DNA from: Aureivirga sp. CE67
GTDB lineage: Bacteria > Bacteroidota > Bacteroidia > Flavobacteriales > Flavobacteriaceae
Assembly: GCF_015767245.1 (NCBI RefSeq)
Contig: NZ_JADOTV010000014.1
Span: 1-64,000 of the forward strand
Length of the DNA: 64,000 nucleotides
Reading direction: 5' to 3'
How positions within the stretch are numbered: position 1 is the stretch's first letter; each line of letters opens with the position of its first letter. Under the pieces are notes generated by a model that had not been told where the DNA came from, did not search any database, and was given only the letters and a program-made list of their open reading frames with translations. This document shows positions 35,470 through 43,376 of this stretch, in pieces. A program made the translations under genes and the position numbers.

Positions 35470-35517
35470 ATCACCCTTTTGTAATGAAAAAATTAATTCT
35501 AAAATCTCATTACTTTG
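35470..35517 (+). promoter_or_regulatory. Shared operator plus -7, rightward small transcript
   Basis: The operator ATCACCCTTTTGTAATGAA is at 35470-35488 and the -7 TTACTTTG (then C) is at 35510-35517, spacing 40. With its inverted twin 16 bp away it forms a long head-to-head inverted repeat between the two small transcription units. Confidence 0.65.
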
Positions 35518-35522
35518 CAAAA

Positions 35523-35679
35523 GTTTAATCAAAAACAGTTTTTATCTAAAAAAATTATTACCCCCTTATAATTAATTTTTAGAATTCATATTGAAATTAA
35601 TTATTAATATCAATTCACTATTTTGATTATTTTACCAAAATTTAACCAAGAAAAAAGCTCTCATTAGAGAGCTTTTTTT
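35523..35679 (+). ncRNA. Candidate rightward small RNA of about 155 nt
   Basis: The unit runs from the operator promoter (-7 at 35510-35517) to a strong rho-independent terminator at 35651-35678. It contains no ATG on this strand, so a protein is unlikely. A C-rich box, ATTACCCCCTTAT (35557-35569), stands out in otherwise AT-only sequence and could pair with purine-rich ribosome entry sites. Sequence geometry is seen directly; RNA function is inferred. Confidence 0.5.
35651..35678 (+). terminator. Terminator of the rightward small RNA
   Basis: AAAAAAGCTCTC pairs with GAGAGCTTTTTT around an ATTA loop. The hairpin is symmetric enough to act on the LRR operon coming from the right as well. Confidence 0.85.
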
Positions 35680-35723
35680 ATAGAATCTTCTAAAATGTTT
35701 TTTTTTCATATTTCTTTAATTCT

Positions 35724-35879
35724 TTATAAAAAAAAAACTATATACCAAATTGTGAAACAAAATAATCTGGACCAAAAAAGATTTTCAAATAAAAACTCTA
35801 ATTCAATTTCTAAAAAATCTTCAGAAATAACTTCCATTCGAAATAAATTTCCATTTACTGTATAAATATCTCTTTGCAT
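35724..35879 (-). CDS. Small ORF with hydrophobic C-terminus
   Basis: A 51-codon frame starts one base after the stop of the 35881 LRR gene (TAA A ATG), so it would be translated by re-initiation. It encodes a charged N-terminal half (RMEVISEDFLEIELEF) and a hydrophobic tail (FCFTIWYIVFFL). The frame ends in a run of ten T. With nine T it would continue into YKELKKYEKKTF, giving a small membrane protein with a basic cytosolic tail. It may be a slippage-prone real gene or a decaying one. I do not recognise it. Confidence 0.4.
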   Translation of the reverse strand: MQRDIYTVNGNLFRMEVISEDFLEIELEFLFENLFWSRLFCFTIWYIVFFL

Positions 35880-35880
35880 T

Positions 35881-36741
35881 TTACATTTTTATTATATCTA
35901 AAATAAGTGTTTCTAATTTTTCAATTTTCTGAATCTCATTAGCAGTCAAGTCTAAGCTTTTAAGGGCAAATGAATTATTTAACTCAAAAATATTTTCAAT
36001 CACCGATATATGATTATGAGATAAATTCAGAACTTCTAAACGATGTAACTTCTCTAGATTTTCAATTTTTAGTATCTTATTATTACTCAAATTTAACTCT
36101 TGAATTTCCATCCAAATACCATCTATATTTTCAATATTTTTTATCAAATTAAAACTCAAATCCAAATAAATTAAATTTTTTAAAGAATCTAATTTCTCAA
36201 TTTTTCGAATTAAGTTATCATGTAAATCCAATATTTTAAGCTTTGTAAAAGCATCTAAATTTTGAATTTTTTTTATTTTATTCCCTGAAAGATTTAAACG
36301 TTTTAATTTATTTAAATTCTCAATATTTTCGATAGTTTTAATATAATTTTGTTGAAATTCAAGCTCTATTAAATTACTCAAAAATTCTATATTCTCTATT
36401 TTATCAATTTTATTATCACTTAAATCCAAAAAATACAAGTTTTTCAAAAAATCTAAATTCTCTATTTTACAAATTGAATTACAACTCAAATCTAGTTTAT
36501 TCAGTTTTGTAAGAAAGTTCAAATTTTCAATTTTTGTAATTCGGTTATGATAAAGGTCAAGTGTTTTAAGATTCTTTATATTTTCTAAACCAGAAATTTC
36601 TTTAATTCTGTTCTGGGATAAATCTAAATTCATCAATTTTTCGAATTTTTCAATCCCTTCCATAGAATCTAGATTTTGATTTGACAAATTCAATTCTGTT
36701 ATAGAATAATCTGTAATTGCTAAATCATTTATTGTTTTCAT
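35881..36741 (-). CDS. Cytoplasmic LRR protein (SDS22-like)
   Basis: This 286-residue protein opens with the family cap MKTINDLAITDYSITELNLS, then NQNLDSMEGIEKFEKL. About eleven 22-residue leucine-rich repeats follow (pattern LxxLxxLDLSxNxIxKIENL), as in SDS22-type proteins. It has no signal peptide, membrane helix, sorting domain or effector domain, so it should act in the cytoplasm as a binding scaffold. It overlaps the upstream LRR gene by four bases (ATGA) and is followed after one base by the 51-codon ORF. The ligand is unknown. Confidence 0.87.
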   Translation of the reverse strand: MKTINDLAITDYSITELNLSNQNLDSMEGIEKFEKLMNLDLSQNRIKEISGLENIKNLKTLDLYHNRITKIENLNFLTKLNKLDLSCNSICKIENLDFLKNLYFLDLSDNKIDKIENIEFLSNLIELEFQQNYIKTIENIENLNKLKRLNLSGNKIKKIQNLDAFTKLKILDLHDNLIRKIEKLDSLKNLIYLDLSFNLIKNIENIDGIWMEIQELNLSNNKILKIENLEKLHRLEVLNLSHNHISVIENIFELNNSFALKSLDLTANEIQKIEKLETLILDIIKM

Positions 36742-37415
36742 AGTTTATCAATTAATGGAGTGCAATCTAAGTTTATTATTGTTTTTTTAAATTCTTTTAG
36801 AATTGGTTGATTTCTTAATGGATTCATTCCAAAATCAATTAAATTCAATTTCTTTAAAAAAGTAATTTCTTCAATAATTTCTATTTGATTATTAAAAAGA
36901 TACAAATCAATCAAATTATTTAAATGTTGTATTCCCTCAATTTTTTGAATTTTATTACAGGATAAGTTCAATTGTTCTAATTTGTGTAGATTCTCAATAC
37001 CTTCAATTTTGGCAATTATATTTTGTTCTAATTCTAAGCGTTTTATTTTCTTCAAAGAATTTAAATTTTCAATTTTAGAGATGTAATTACGTGATAAATC
37101 TAAATATTCAAGATCTTTTAAATTTTCTAAATTTTCCAATTTATGAATTTGATTACTAGACAGATCTAAAAAATCTAGAGATGTTAATTGTTCTAAATTT
37201 TCAATTTTTGAGATGTAATTATGTGATAAATCTAAATATTCAAGATCTTTTAAATTCTCTAAACCTTGTATTTTTTCAATTTCATTATTTGATAAATTGA
37301 ATGATTTTAAATCTTTAAATTTTTCAACCCCTTCCATAGAATCTAGATTTTGATTTGATAAATCCAATTCTGTCAAAGTATAATCTGTAATATTTAAATC
37401 ACTTATTTTTTTCAT
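36738..37415 (-). CDS. Cytoplasmic LRR protein (SDS22-like)
   Basis: This 225-residue member starts with the cap MKKISDLNITDYTLTELDLS and has about eight or nine LRRs. Two units, near residues 53-74 and 97-118 (NLKDLEYLDLSxNYISKIEN), are almost identical in DNA (about 37205-37260 against 37065-37120), so a two-repeat block was duplicated recently. It is the first gene after an operator and overlaps the next LRR gene (ATGA), forming a two-LRR operon. Confidence 0.87.
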   Translation of the reverse strand: MKKISDLNITDYTLTELDLSNQNLDSMEGVEKFKDLKSFNLSNNEIEKIQGLENLKDLEYLDLSHNYISKIENLEQLTSLDFLDLSSNQIHKLENLENLKDLEYLDLSRNYISKIENLNSLKKIKRLELEQNIIAKIEGIENLHKLEQLNLSCNKIQKIEGIQHLNNLIDLYLFNNQIEIIEEITFLKKLNLIDFGMNPLRNQPILKEFKKTIINLDCTPLIDKL

Positions 37416-37437
37416 TTTACTTTTAAAATTTTATCAG

Positions 37438-37485
37438 TAAAATTGATTGTTTCAAATGATTATATATTCATACGAAATGGGTGAT
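37438..37485 (-). promoter_or_regulatory. Shared operator plus degenerate -7, LRR pair 36738/35881
   Basis: On the - strand the operator is ATCACCCATTTCGTATGAA (37485-37467). CAATTTTA (then C) at 37445-37438 occupies the -7 position, spacing 40. The same CAATTTTAC is found at the TPR/LRR promoter near 41277. Confidence 0.6.
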
Positions 37486-37497
37486 TCTGTTTTTATT

Positions 37498-38703
37498 TCA
37501 GGAATTAGAAAAATTTAAAATATCATTATTTTTAAGTTTAAATTTTAAAAAGAAAGCTAATAAAATACTTGAAATACCTCCTAAAAAAATTACAAACGAA
37601 ATCCCAAGAAAATTAGATAAAAAACCCATCAAAAGATCTCCCAAAGATCTACTTATCATAAATAACATCATATATAAGCCTAGAACGCGTCCTCTTTTAG
37701 TATCTTCCACTAAATTTTGTACTAAAACTGAAAGTGAGGTAAATATTTGGATTCTTTGAATTCCTATCAAAAATAAAAGAAGAAAGGCAATATATTTTGA
37801 ATTTGTAAAAGCAAATACACTTATTAAAATTCCGAATAATAATATTGATAATTGTAGTGTGTTTTCGAGCTTACTTTCGTTTTTCTTTTTAATCATTAAT
37901 AAACCTCCTGTTATAGAACCTAAACCTAACATTCCCATTAGAAAACCAAATAATTTTGAATCTTGATTTAAAATATTTTTCACAAAAACCGGTAGTAAAA
38001 CTTCATATGAAAGACTAAGAAATGTTACAAATATCATTACAATCATTAGTAAAGAAATAGAATTATGATTTATTGTATATTTTACACCTTCTAAAAAATC
38101 ATTTTTAAAATTTTTCTCAGATTTTATTGCATTTTTTGGTTTATATTTTATGAAATAAAAAATCAGTATGACAATAAAAAGTAAACAGGAATAAATTGTA
38201 AAACAATATTCGATACCAATTATACTGATTAATACACCTCCTAAAGTATAACCAATGACTCTGGCTACATTAAAAACAGTATTATTAATGGAAATAATTT
38301 TAGACAAATCTTTTTTATCTGTAATAATATCATTAATAAAAGATTGCCTTGCAGGTGCTTCAATTCCACTTGCAAATCCATAAATTATTTGAATTCCTAT
38401 TAAAATCGCAATTGTAATTTCATCATAAAAAACCAATATTGTCAAAAGAGCTGTATTCAAAAAAAGAATAGAATTACTCAAAAGCAACAATTTTAATTTA
38501 TTATATCGATCTGCTAAACTTCCAGCAAAAGGAGAAACTAAAAAAACAATACTACTTCTCATAAAAACAATAAATGCTAAATAAAATGCATCCTCTGTGA
38601 TTGCATATGCAAACCAAGAAATCGCAACTTGTTTCAGCATTGCTCCTATATTTGAAAGTCCTTGACCGACTATAAATTTTTGTACATTTCTGGAGAAAGT
38701 CAT
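37498..38703 (-). CDS. MFS transporter (EntS/MFS_3-like)
   Basis: This 401-residue inner-membrane protein has about twelve hydrophobic helices. The segment FAGSLADRYNKLKLLLLSN (about 60-78) is the typical MFS loop 2-3 motif, and the GFASGIEAPARQSFINDII stretch (about 110-130) is typical of the MFS_3 exporter branch, which includes enterobactin and macrolide exporters. The substrate is unknown. It starts two bases after the stop of the serine-hydrolase gene, so the two are coupled. This is the only transporter in the regulon. Confidence 0.85.
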   Translation of the reverse strand: MTFSRNVQKFIVGQGLSNIGAMLKQVAISWFAYAITEDAFYLAFIVFMRSSIVFLVSPFAGSLADRYNKLKLLLLSNSILFLNTALLTILVFYDEITIAILIGIQIIYGFASGIEAPARQSFINDIITDKKDLSKIISINNTVFNVARVIGYTLGGVLISIIGIEYCFTIYSCLLFIVILIFYFIKYKPKNAIKSEKNFKNDFLEGVKYTINHNSISLLMIVMIFVTFLSLSYEVLLPVFVKNILNQDSKLFGFLMGMLGLGSITGGLLMIKKKNESKLENTLQLSILLFGILISVFAFTNSKYIAFLLLFLIGIQRIQIFTSLSVLVQNLVEDTKRGRVLGLYMMLFMISRSLGDLLMGFLSNFLGISFVIFLGGISSILLAFFLKFKLKNNDILNFSNS

Positions 38704-38704
38704 C

Positions 38705-39862
38705 TTAAATAGGTTTTAAAGCTTCGATTACTTTTCTCATAAATTCTGCATTTTTTTGAGGATTCAACCAACGAGTTACAATCACAATATCATTTTTTTT
38801 ATCAACAACTATCAAATTTCCTCCAAATCCTGAAGCATAAAAAATATCTTCATCAATACCTTCCCAATGTCTCAATTTCCCATTTATTGGAATATTTGTT
38901 TTTGTATTTAACCACCACATATAACCATAACTTTTATTTACACAAGAAGGTGTTGTTGCTTCTTTTACCCAATTCTTGGAAATGACTTGAGTATCATTCC
39001 ATTTTCCTTCATTCAAAAAAAGTAAACCGTAACGAGCAGCATCTTCCGTACTAATAAACAAACCACCTCCCCAATGAGCACCTCCAGTGATAGACTGTAT
39101 TTTTTTTCCATTAATATCAACCCATGAATCATTATATCCAAACCATTTCCAAGTATTTGAAGCTCCAATAGGTTTCATTATTTTTTCCTTAAAAACTTCT
39201 GGCAATGATTTTTTAAAAATTAAAAGTAGGGCATATGCTAAAAGATTCACTCTAACATTATTATATTTAAAAACAGTTCCTGGCGTATTTAATTTTCTAT
39301 TTCTTAATTCATTAATTTTTGTATATTCTGAAGGTCTTTCAGCCCAATCATATCCTCCCCAAATTTCACCATACCAATCTGAAGTTTGTGTTACCAAATG
39401 TTCCCATGTAATCTGACTATTATGTTTTCCATGAAATTTTTCATCTTTTATATAATCTGAAACTTTGTCCTTAATAGATTTTATTCTTCCTTCGTCAATA
39501 GCTACTCCCAAAAGAGTTGATAGAAAACTTTTTGTTGCACTACAAATCATATCTACTCTTTTGACATCACCCCATTCTTTGATTATATATCCATTTTTTA
39601 GAATTAAACCTGATGGTTTTCCTCTTTCTTCAAATGGCCCTTTTATTTGATGAAAAGGCTCATTTCTAACATTTTTAAACCAATGAGAAATTGATTCTTT
39701 TAAATTCTTAGATTTTTCATCTTCATTTGTAATTGCAAAATTGACTATTTCATCTAATTTATTGTTATTTATAAAAAACTCTTCTGAATTTAATCTTATC
39801 CATTTTTCTTCAAAACCTGGAAAATAATTTTCTTTTTCAACAATAAATTCATAATCGATCAT
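38705..39862 (-). CDS. Beta-lactamase-fold serine hydrolase (class C-like)
   Basis: This 385-residue protein of the beta-lactamase/penicillin-binding superfamily has the SxxK nucleophile motif SATK (Ser108-Lys111), the YxN motif Tyr200-Asn201-Asn202 in KYNNVRVNLLAYAL, and a late GGNLIVV strand that would stand in for the KTG element. ITGGAHWGGGLFISTEDAARYGLLFL is typical of this esterase/peptidase-like group. No signal peptide is evident, so it is probably cytoplasmic. It is operonic with an MFS transporter and might process the exported compound. The substrate is unknown. Confidence 0.85.
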   Translation of the reverse strand: MIDYEFIVEKENYFPGFEEKWIRLNSEEFFINNNKLDEIVNFAITNEDEKSKNLKESISHWFKNVRNEPFHQIKGPFEERGKPSGLILKNGYIIKEWGDVKRVDMICSATKSFLSTLLGVAIDEGRIKSIKDKVSDYIKDEKFHGKHNSQITWEHLVTQTSDWYGEIWGGYDWAERPSEYTKINELRNRKLNTPGTVFKYNNVRVNLLAYALLLIFKKSLPEVFKEKIMKPIGASNTWKWFGYNDSWVDINGKKIQSITGGAHWGGGLFISTEDAARYGLLFLNEGKWNDTQVISKNWVKEATTPSCVNKSYGYMWWLNTKTNIPINGKLRHWEGIDEDIFYASGFGGNLIVVDKKNDIVIVTRWLNPQKNAEFMRKVIEALKPI

Positions 39863-39921
39863 AATCTAAACTTCTTTTAATATGGTATTCCTTTAAACAA
39901 AATCTTTTGTTCATTTTTTTG

Positions 39922-39969
39922 CGAAAATGCATATAAAAAAGAATTACTATTTCATCCATATTTGGTGAT
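39922..39969 (-). promoter_or_regulatory. Shared operator plus -7, serine hydrolase/MFS operon
   Basis: On the - strand the operator is ATCACCAAATATGGATGAA (39969-39951). The degenerate -7 CATTTTCG (then C) is at 39929-39922, spacing 40. Confidence 0.6.
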
Positions 39970-39997
39970 TAACATAGTAAAATTAGTCTGTTAAAAT

Positions 39998-40651
39998 TTA
40001 TAAATCTAAAAGGAGATTTCCTTTAAAACTTTCAAGATTTTCTACTTTAGAAATTTTATTACATGACAAAATTAATAGTTCTAAATGGATTAAATTTCCA
40101 AGGTTTTCTATTTTTAAAATATTATTATTTGATAAATCTAAATATTTTAATTGTGTTAGCTTTTCTAAATTTTCTATTCTTAAAATCTTATTAGATGACA
40201 ATCTTAATCCTTCTAACTCAATCAAATTTTCTAAATTCTTTATTTTAGAAATATTATTACCTGATATGTCTAGAAGTTCTAATTTTTCCAATTTCCTCAT
40301 TCCTTCAAGTTTCGAAATTTGATTTAATCTTATTTTTAAAACGTTTAAATTTGTGAGATTTTCTAACCCTTCTATTTTTTGTATTTCATTCCAAGAAAGA
40401 TCTAATTCTTGTAATTTTGTAAGATTGGTAAAACCTTCTATTTTTGATATTTTATTTCCAGTAAAATCTAAAAATTCTAACTTATTTAAATATTCTAATC
40501 CTTCTATTTTAGAGATATTATTACTTGATAAATCTAAATATTTTAAGTTTTTAAATTTTTCTATTCCAATTAATGAATTTATTTTTTTATTACTTAAATC
40601 TAGTTTTTCAACATTGTAATCTTTTATATTTAAATCACTTACTTTTTTCAT
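39998..40651 (-). CDS. Cytoplasmic LRR protein (SDS22-like)
   Basis: This 217-residue member has the cap MKKVSDLNIKDYNVEKLDLS, NKKINSLIGIEKFKNL, and about nine 22-residue repeats. It ends in NKISKVENLESFKGNLLLDL without the usual NPI-type C-terminal cap, so it may be truncated at the 3' end. It follows the exported TPR gene after 13 nt in one operon. Confidence 0.85.
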   Translation of the reverse strand: MKKVSDLNIKDYNVEKLDLSNKKINSLIGIEKFKNLKYLDLSSNNISKIEGLEYLNKLEFLDFTGNKISKIEGFTNLTKLQELDLSWNEIQKIEGLENLTNLNVLKIRLNQISKLEGMRKLEKLELLDISGNNISKIKNLENLIELEGLRLSSNKILRIENLEKLTQLKYLDLSNNNILKIENLGNLIHLELLILSCNKISKVENLESFKGNLLLDL

Positions 40652-40664
40652 TATAAATATTTTG

Positions 40665-41249
40665 TTAATCTTCTTCCAACTTTATTTTTCTTTTACATCT
40701 TTCAATAGATTTTATATAACGATCAATTTCTTTAGAACTTAAAGAACTATTAATACTTTTCTTATAATATTCTATTGCTTTTCTAAAATCTTTTTTAAGT
40801 TCATACATAATTGCAGCCTCAAGGTATACCTTGGTTAGATTAATACCTGGAATTTTCACAGCTTTTGTAAACAATTTTTCTAATTCATCAAATCTTCTCA
40901 ATGTTGAGAATAAAATTAATTTATTATAATATGGCGCAGAGTATTTAGGATTGTATTTTATTGACAAAGAATATAATTCTTCTGCTTTTTCATAATCTTT
41001 AAATTTCGTTTCGTAAATCCAACCTAAATGGTTTAAAGCTTGAGAGTTTTTGGAATCTAATTCCAATGCCTCGTTCAATTTTTTAAAAGCTAAATCATAA
41101 GAATAATTTTTAATAAGTTCATCTGCTTCTAAATATAAAACTTGCGAATCTTGAATATTTTTTTCGATCTCAACCTTCTCTTTATTCGATTGACTTTTAA
41201 CCGAAAAATTAAATAGAATTAATATTAGTATAAATATTTTACCTTTCAT
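40665..41249 (-). CDS. Exported TPR protein
   Basis: This 194-residue protein has a signal peptide to about residue 19 (FNFSVKSQ). About four TPR units follow (ADELIKNYSYDLAFKKLNEALEL, NHLGWIYETKFKDYEKAEELY, KYNPKYSAPYYNKLIL and a C-terminal pair). It is paralogous to the cytoplasmic TPR protein at 22491-23006, from which it differs mainly by the added signal peptide and linker. It is the first gene of a TPR-LRR operon under the shared operator. It probably acts as a periplasmic scaffold. Confidence 0.82.
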   Translation of the reverse strand: MKGKIFILILILFNFSVKSQSNKEKVEIEKNIQDSQVLYLEADELIKNYSYDLAFKKLNEALELDSKNSQALNHLGWIYETKFKDYEKAEELYSLSIKYNPKYSAPYYNKLILFSTLRRFDELEKLFTKAVKIPGINLTKVYLEAAIMYELKKDFRKAIEYYKKSINSSLSSKEIDRYIKSIERCKRKIKLEED

Positions 41250-41269
41250 GTTAGTTATAATTAAAAAGG

Positions 41270-41316
41270 TAAAATTGGTAATTTAATTTGAACATCTATC
41301 ATACTAATTGGGTGAT
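41270..41316 (-). promoter_or_regulatory. Shared operator plus degenerate -7, TPR/LRR operon
   Basis: On the - strand the operator is ATCACCCAATTAGTATGAT (41316-41298). CAATTTTA (then C) at 41277-41270 holds the -7 position, spacing 39. Confidence 0.6.
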
Positions 41317-41371
41317 TATTAAGCTTTATTTATGATATAAAAATTGGATTATCATTTAAAAAATAAATTTT

Positions 41372-41479
41372 TTAAATTCTCCTTTTTTTTATTCCAACCA
41401 TAGAATCTATATTTTGATTTGACAAACATAAATACGTAACGGTATAATCTACTATTTTCAAATCTCGTTTACTTTTCAT
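41372..41479 (-). pseudogene. LRR gene remnant (N-terminal cap only)
   Basis: A 35-codon frame (MKSKRDLKIVDYTVTYLCLS, then NQNIDSMVGI) is plainly the cap of the cytoplasmic LRR family, compared with MKTINDLNITDYTVTELDLS. It runs into a frameshift in an A8 tract; the other frame continues KENLKNLFFK before stopping. All repeats are lost. A divergent arm of the 41533 operator still points at it. The stretch from here to the TPR promoter holds nothing else recognisable. Confidence 0.8.
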
Positions 41480-41503
41480 TAAATAAAATTTCACATAATT
41501 GTT

Positions 41504-41579
41504 CTAAATTAATTTTTGGAAAAGAATGTTATATCATCCAAAATGGATGAATTAAATTAGAAATTGCTTATTAATTTTG
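41504..41579. promoter_or_regulatory. Shared operator with divergent promoters (41599 gene and LRR remnant)
   Basis: The operator ATCATCCAAAATGGATGAA is at 41533-41551. Rightward -7 TAATTTTG is at 41572-41579 (spacing 39). Leftward TAATTTAG is at 41511-41504 (spacing 40), pointing to the LRR remnant. This is the second bidirectional site in the window. Confidence 0.7.
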
Positions 41580-41598
41580 ATCATTTAAAATGTGAAAT

Positions 41599-42111
41599 AT
41601 GATAAAGAAATTTGAAGTAGATACTACTGAAGGTGTTTTAGTTTTAGCTTCTAAAAAACGATTAAAAGATTACTATACAGATCGTAATTTTGATTATGGT
41701 TATCCTGAAGGATTATTAGATGCAATAAACAAAGGAATTATACTTCCCATCACAACTGAAAGTCAAGATTTTATATTGACAAATTTTATTTTTGATGAAA
41801 CTGATATAAATGGTTTAGAAATAGGACAATGTAAATTATTTTTAGAAGAAAATGACACACTTCAAATAATGAATTTTGTAGATTTCACAATGATTTGTGA
41901 TTATAATAGCGGAGATATTGATGCTTATGATTTTTATTTTGAAGAACAATATATAAAAGAACTAAAAAAAGGTTGGTATATTATAAATATCTATGTAAAT
42001 CAATATTGTGAACTAGAACACGAAAGTGATATTATTGAAATTTCTTTTAAGTGTAATTGGCTTGCTGAAGATCCAACTTTTATTAAGCATACAGATGTTT
42101 ATGTTGTTTAA
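41599..42111 (+). CDS. Small acidic cytoplasmic protein of unknown function
   Basis: This 170-residue acidic protein has no signal or membrane segment. Alternating strands occur throughout (FEVDTTEGVLVLASKK, LTNFIFDETDINGLEIGQCKLFL, GWYIINIYVNQYCEL), with conserved-looking aromatic and acidic patches near the end. The build is like small immunity-type proteins, but I recognise no family. It stands alone under an operator and is followed by a bidirectional terminator. Confidence 0.7.
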   Translation: MIKKFEVDTTEGVLVLASKKRLKDYYTDRNFDYGYPEGLLDAINKGIILPITTESQDFILTNFIFDETDINGLEIGQCKLFLEENDTLQIMNFVDFTMICDYNSGDIDAYDFYFEEQYIKELKKGWYIINIYVNQYCELEHESDIIEISFKCNWLAEDPTFIKHTDVYVV

Positions 42112-42118
42112 TATTTAA

Positions 42119-42158
42119 TTCCAAAACAGATCAAGAACAATTTTAATCTGTTTTGGAA
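42119..42158. terminator. Bidirectional terminator hairpin
   Basis: TTCCAAAACAGAT (42119-42131) pairs perfectly with ATCTGTTTTGGAA (42146-42158), loop of 14 nt, between the convergent 41599 and 42180 genes. Confidence 0.75.
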
Positions 42159-42179
42159 TAATCTATATACTAACTATTA

Positions 42180-43208
42180 CTAGTCAATTATCTTTAATTT
42201 ATATACATAACCTTTAGAAACGGATAAATAAATATTTTGATTTTCAATTACAATACCAGATATTTTTGCTTCCCCTTTTGTATTGAACTTCCAATTCATT
42301 TCTCCATGATATTTATTTAAACAAATCAGTTTTTTATCATCGTTAATGAAAAGAATATTTTCTCCATAAATCTCTGGATAACTTTCAATACTTCTTCCAG
42401 ATTCATATTCCCATAATTTATTGGATTTCAGATTTAAATCTTTTCCTTTTTTAATTTCATAAGCATAAAATATTCCTGCGCTATCTCCAAAATACAATAT
42501 ATTATTTTCTGCCCGAATAGCTCTAATTGATTCTCGAATACCAGCAGGATCTATTTGATGTAATAATTCACCATCATTACTATCATAAATATTTACCAAA
42601 CCATGACCACCAACAGCAATCATTTCTCCCATTACAATTGGATTAAAAATATATGAATTTTTCTCAAAAGCTTCCCAAACTAACTTACCAGAATTTAATT
42701 TAAAACATCTAATTTTATTTTCAGAACATAAATAAACATTTTCATTCTTAATCAAAGGAGTATATGAATGTCCTCCTGTTTCATAAACCCATTCTATTTT
42801 TTGAGAAATTAAATTAAAGCAATTTGTATATCTTGTTCCTTGAACTCCTCCAAAAACTATCTTTTCATCATAAATATTTGAAGAACCACCAATTCTATTT
42901 AATTCTAAATCAAATGTATTTAACAACTCTCCATTATCTGAATTTAATACTTTTAATTTGCCATCCATTGTACAAATCAGAATATTATTATCAACAGATT
43001 TCATAATATCATTCATGATAAATGAATAATCATATTCCCAAATTATATCAAAATTATTTATATATAAACATATCAATTTACTTCTAAAATAACTTTTCTC
43101 TTCAAATAAAAATAATACATATAATTTATCTTTTATTATTAAAGGTTTTCTTGATGAAATATTTCTTTTCCCTTTTAATTTGAATTCAAATACTTTATTT
43201 ATTTTCAT
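42180..43208 (-). CDS. Cytoplasmic PQQ-like beta-propeller protein
   Basis: This 342-residue protein is made of repeated blades of the PQQ/quinoprotein-propeller type (for example CFKLNSGKLVWEAF, CLNKYHGEMNWKFN, NSDNGELLNTFD, VNIYDSNDGELLHQID). These show the WxxxxxG-poor but recognisable L-x-x-G-x-x-x-W pattern, about seven or eight blades. It has no signal peptide and lacks the lipobox of BamB, so it is probably a cytoplasmic interaction protein rather than a dehydrogenase. It is divergent from the 43377 TPR gene; each has its own operator. Confidence 0.8.
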   Translation of the reverse strand: MKINKVFEFKLKGKRNISSRKPLIIKDKLYVLFLFEEKSYFRSKLICLYINNFDIIWEYDYSFIMNDIMKSVDNNILICTMDGKLKVLNSDNGELLNTFDLELNRIGGSSNIYDEKIVFGGVQGTRYTNCFNLISQKIEWVYETGGHSYTPLIKNENVYLCSENKIRCFKLNSGKLVWEAFEKNSYIFNPIVMGEMIAVGGHGLVNIYDSNDGELLHQIDPAGIRESIRAIRAENNILYFGDSAGIFYAYEIKKGKDLNLKSNKLWEYESGRSIESYPEIYGENILFINDDKKLICLNKYHGEMNWKFNTKGEAKISGIVIENQNIYLSVSKGYVYKLKIID

Positions 43209-43233
43209 TTAATTTTTACTTTTTATATTTTGG

Positions 43234-43281
43234 TAAATATACTTCCTGAAAAAATAAAAAAACTCACATAAAATGAGTGAT
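43234..43281 (-). promoter_or_regulatory. Shared operator plus -7, propeller gene
   Basis: On the - strand the operator is ATCACTCATTTTATGTGAG (43281-43263). The -7 TATATTTA (then C) is at 43241-43234, spacing 40. Confidence 0.65.
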
Positions 43282-43292
43282 ATAATTTAGAA

Positions 43293-43340
43293 TTCACCCA
43301 TATAAGATGATTTCAATCCTACTGAATCTATATAAATTTG
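43293..43340 (+). promoter_or_regulatory. Shared operator plus -7, TPR gene 43377
   Basis: The operator TTCACCCATATAAGATGAT is at 43293-43311 and the -7 TAAATTTG is at 43333-43340, spacing 40. It lies only 12 bp from the oppositely directed operator of the propeller gene. Confidence 0.75.
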
Positions 43341-43376
43341 ATTGTTTAATAACAAAAAAATACAAAAAGAAAAATT

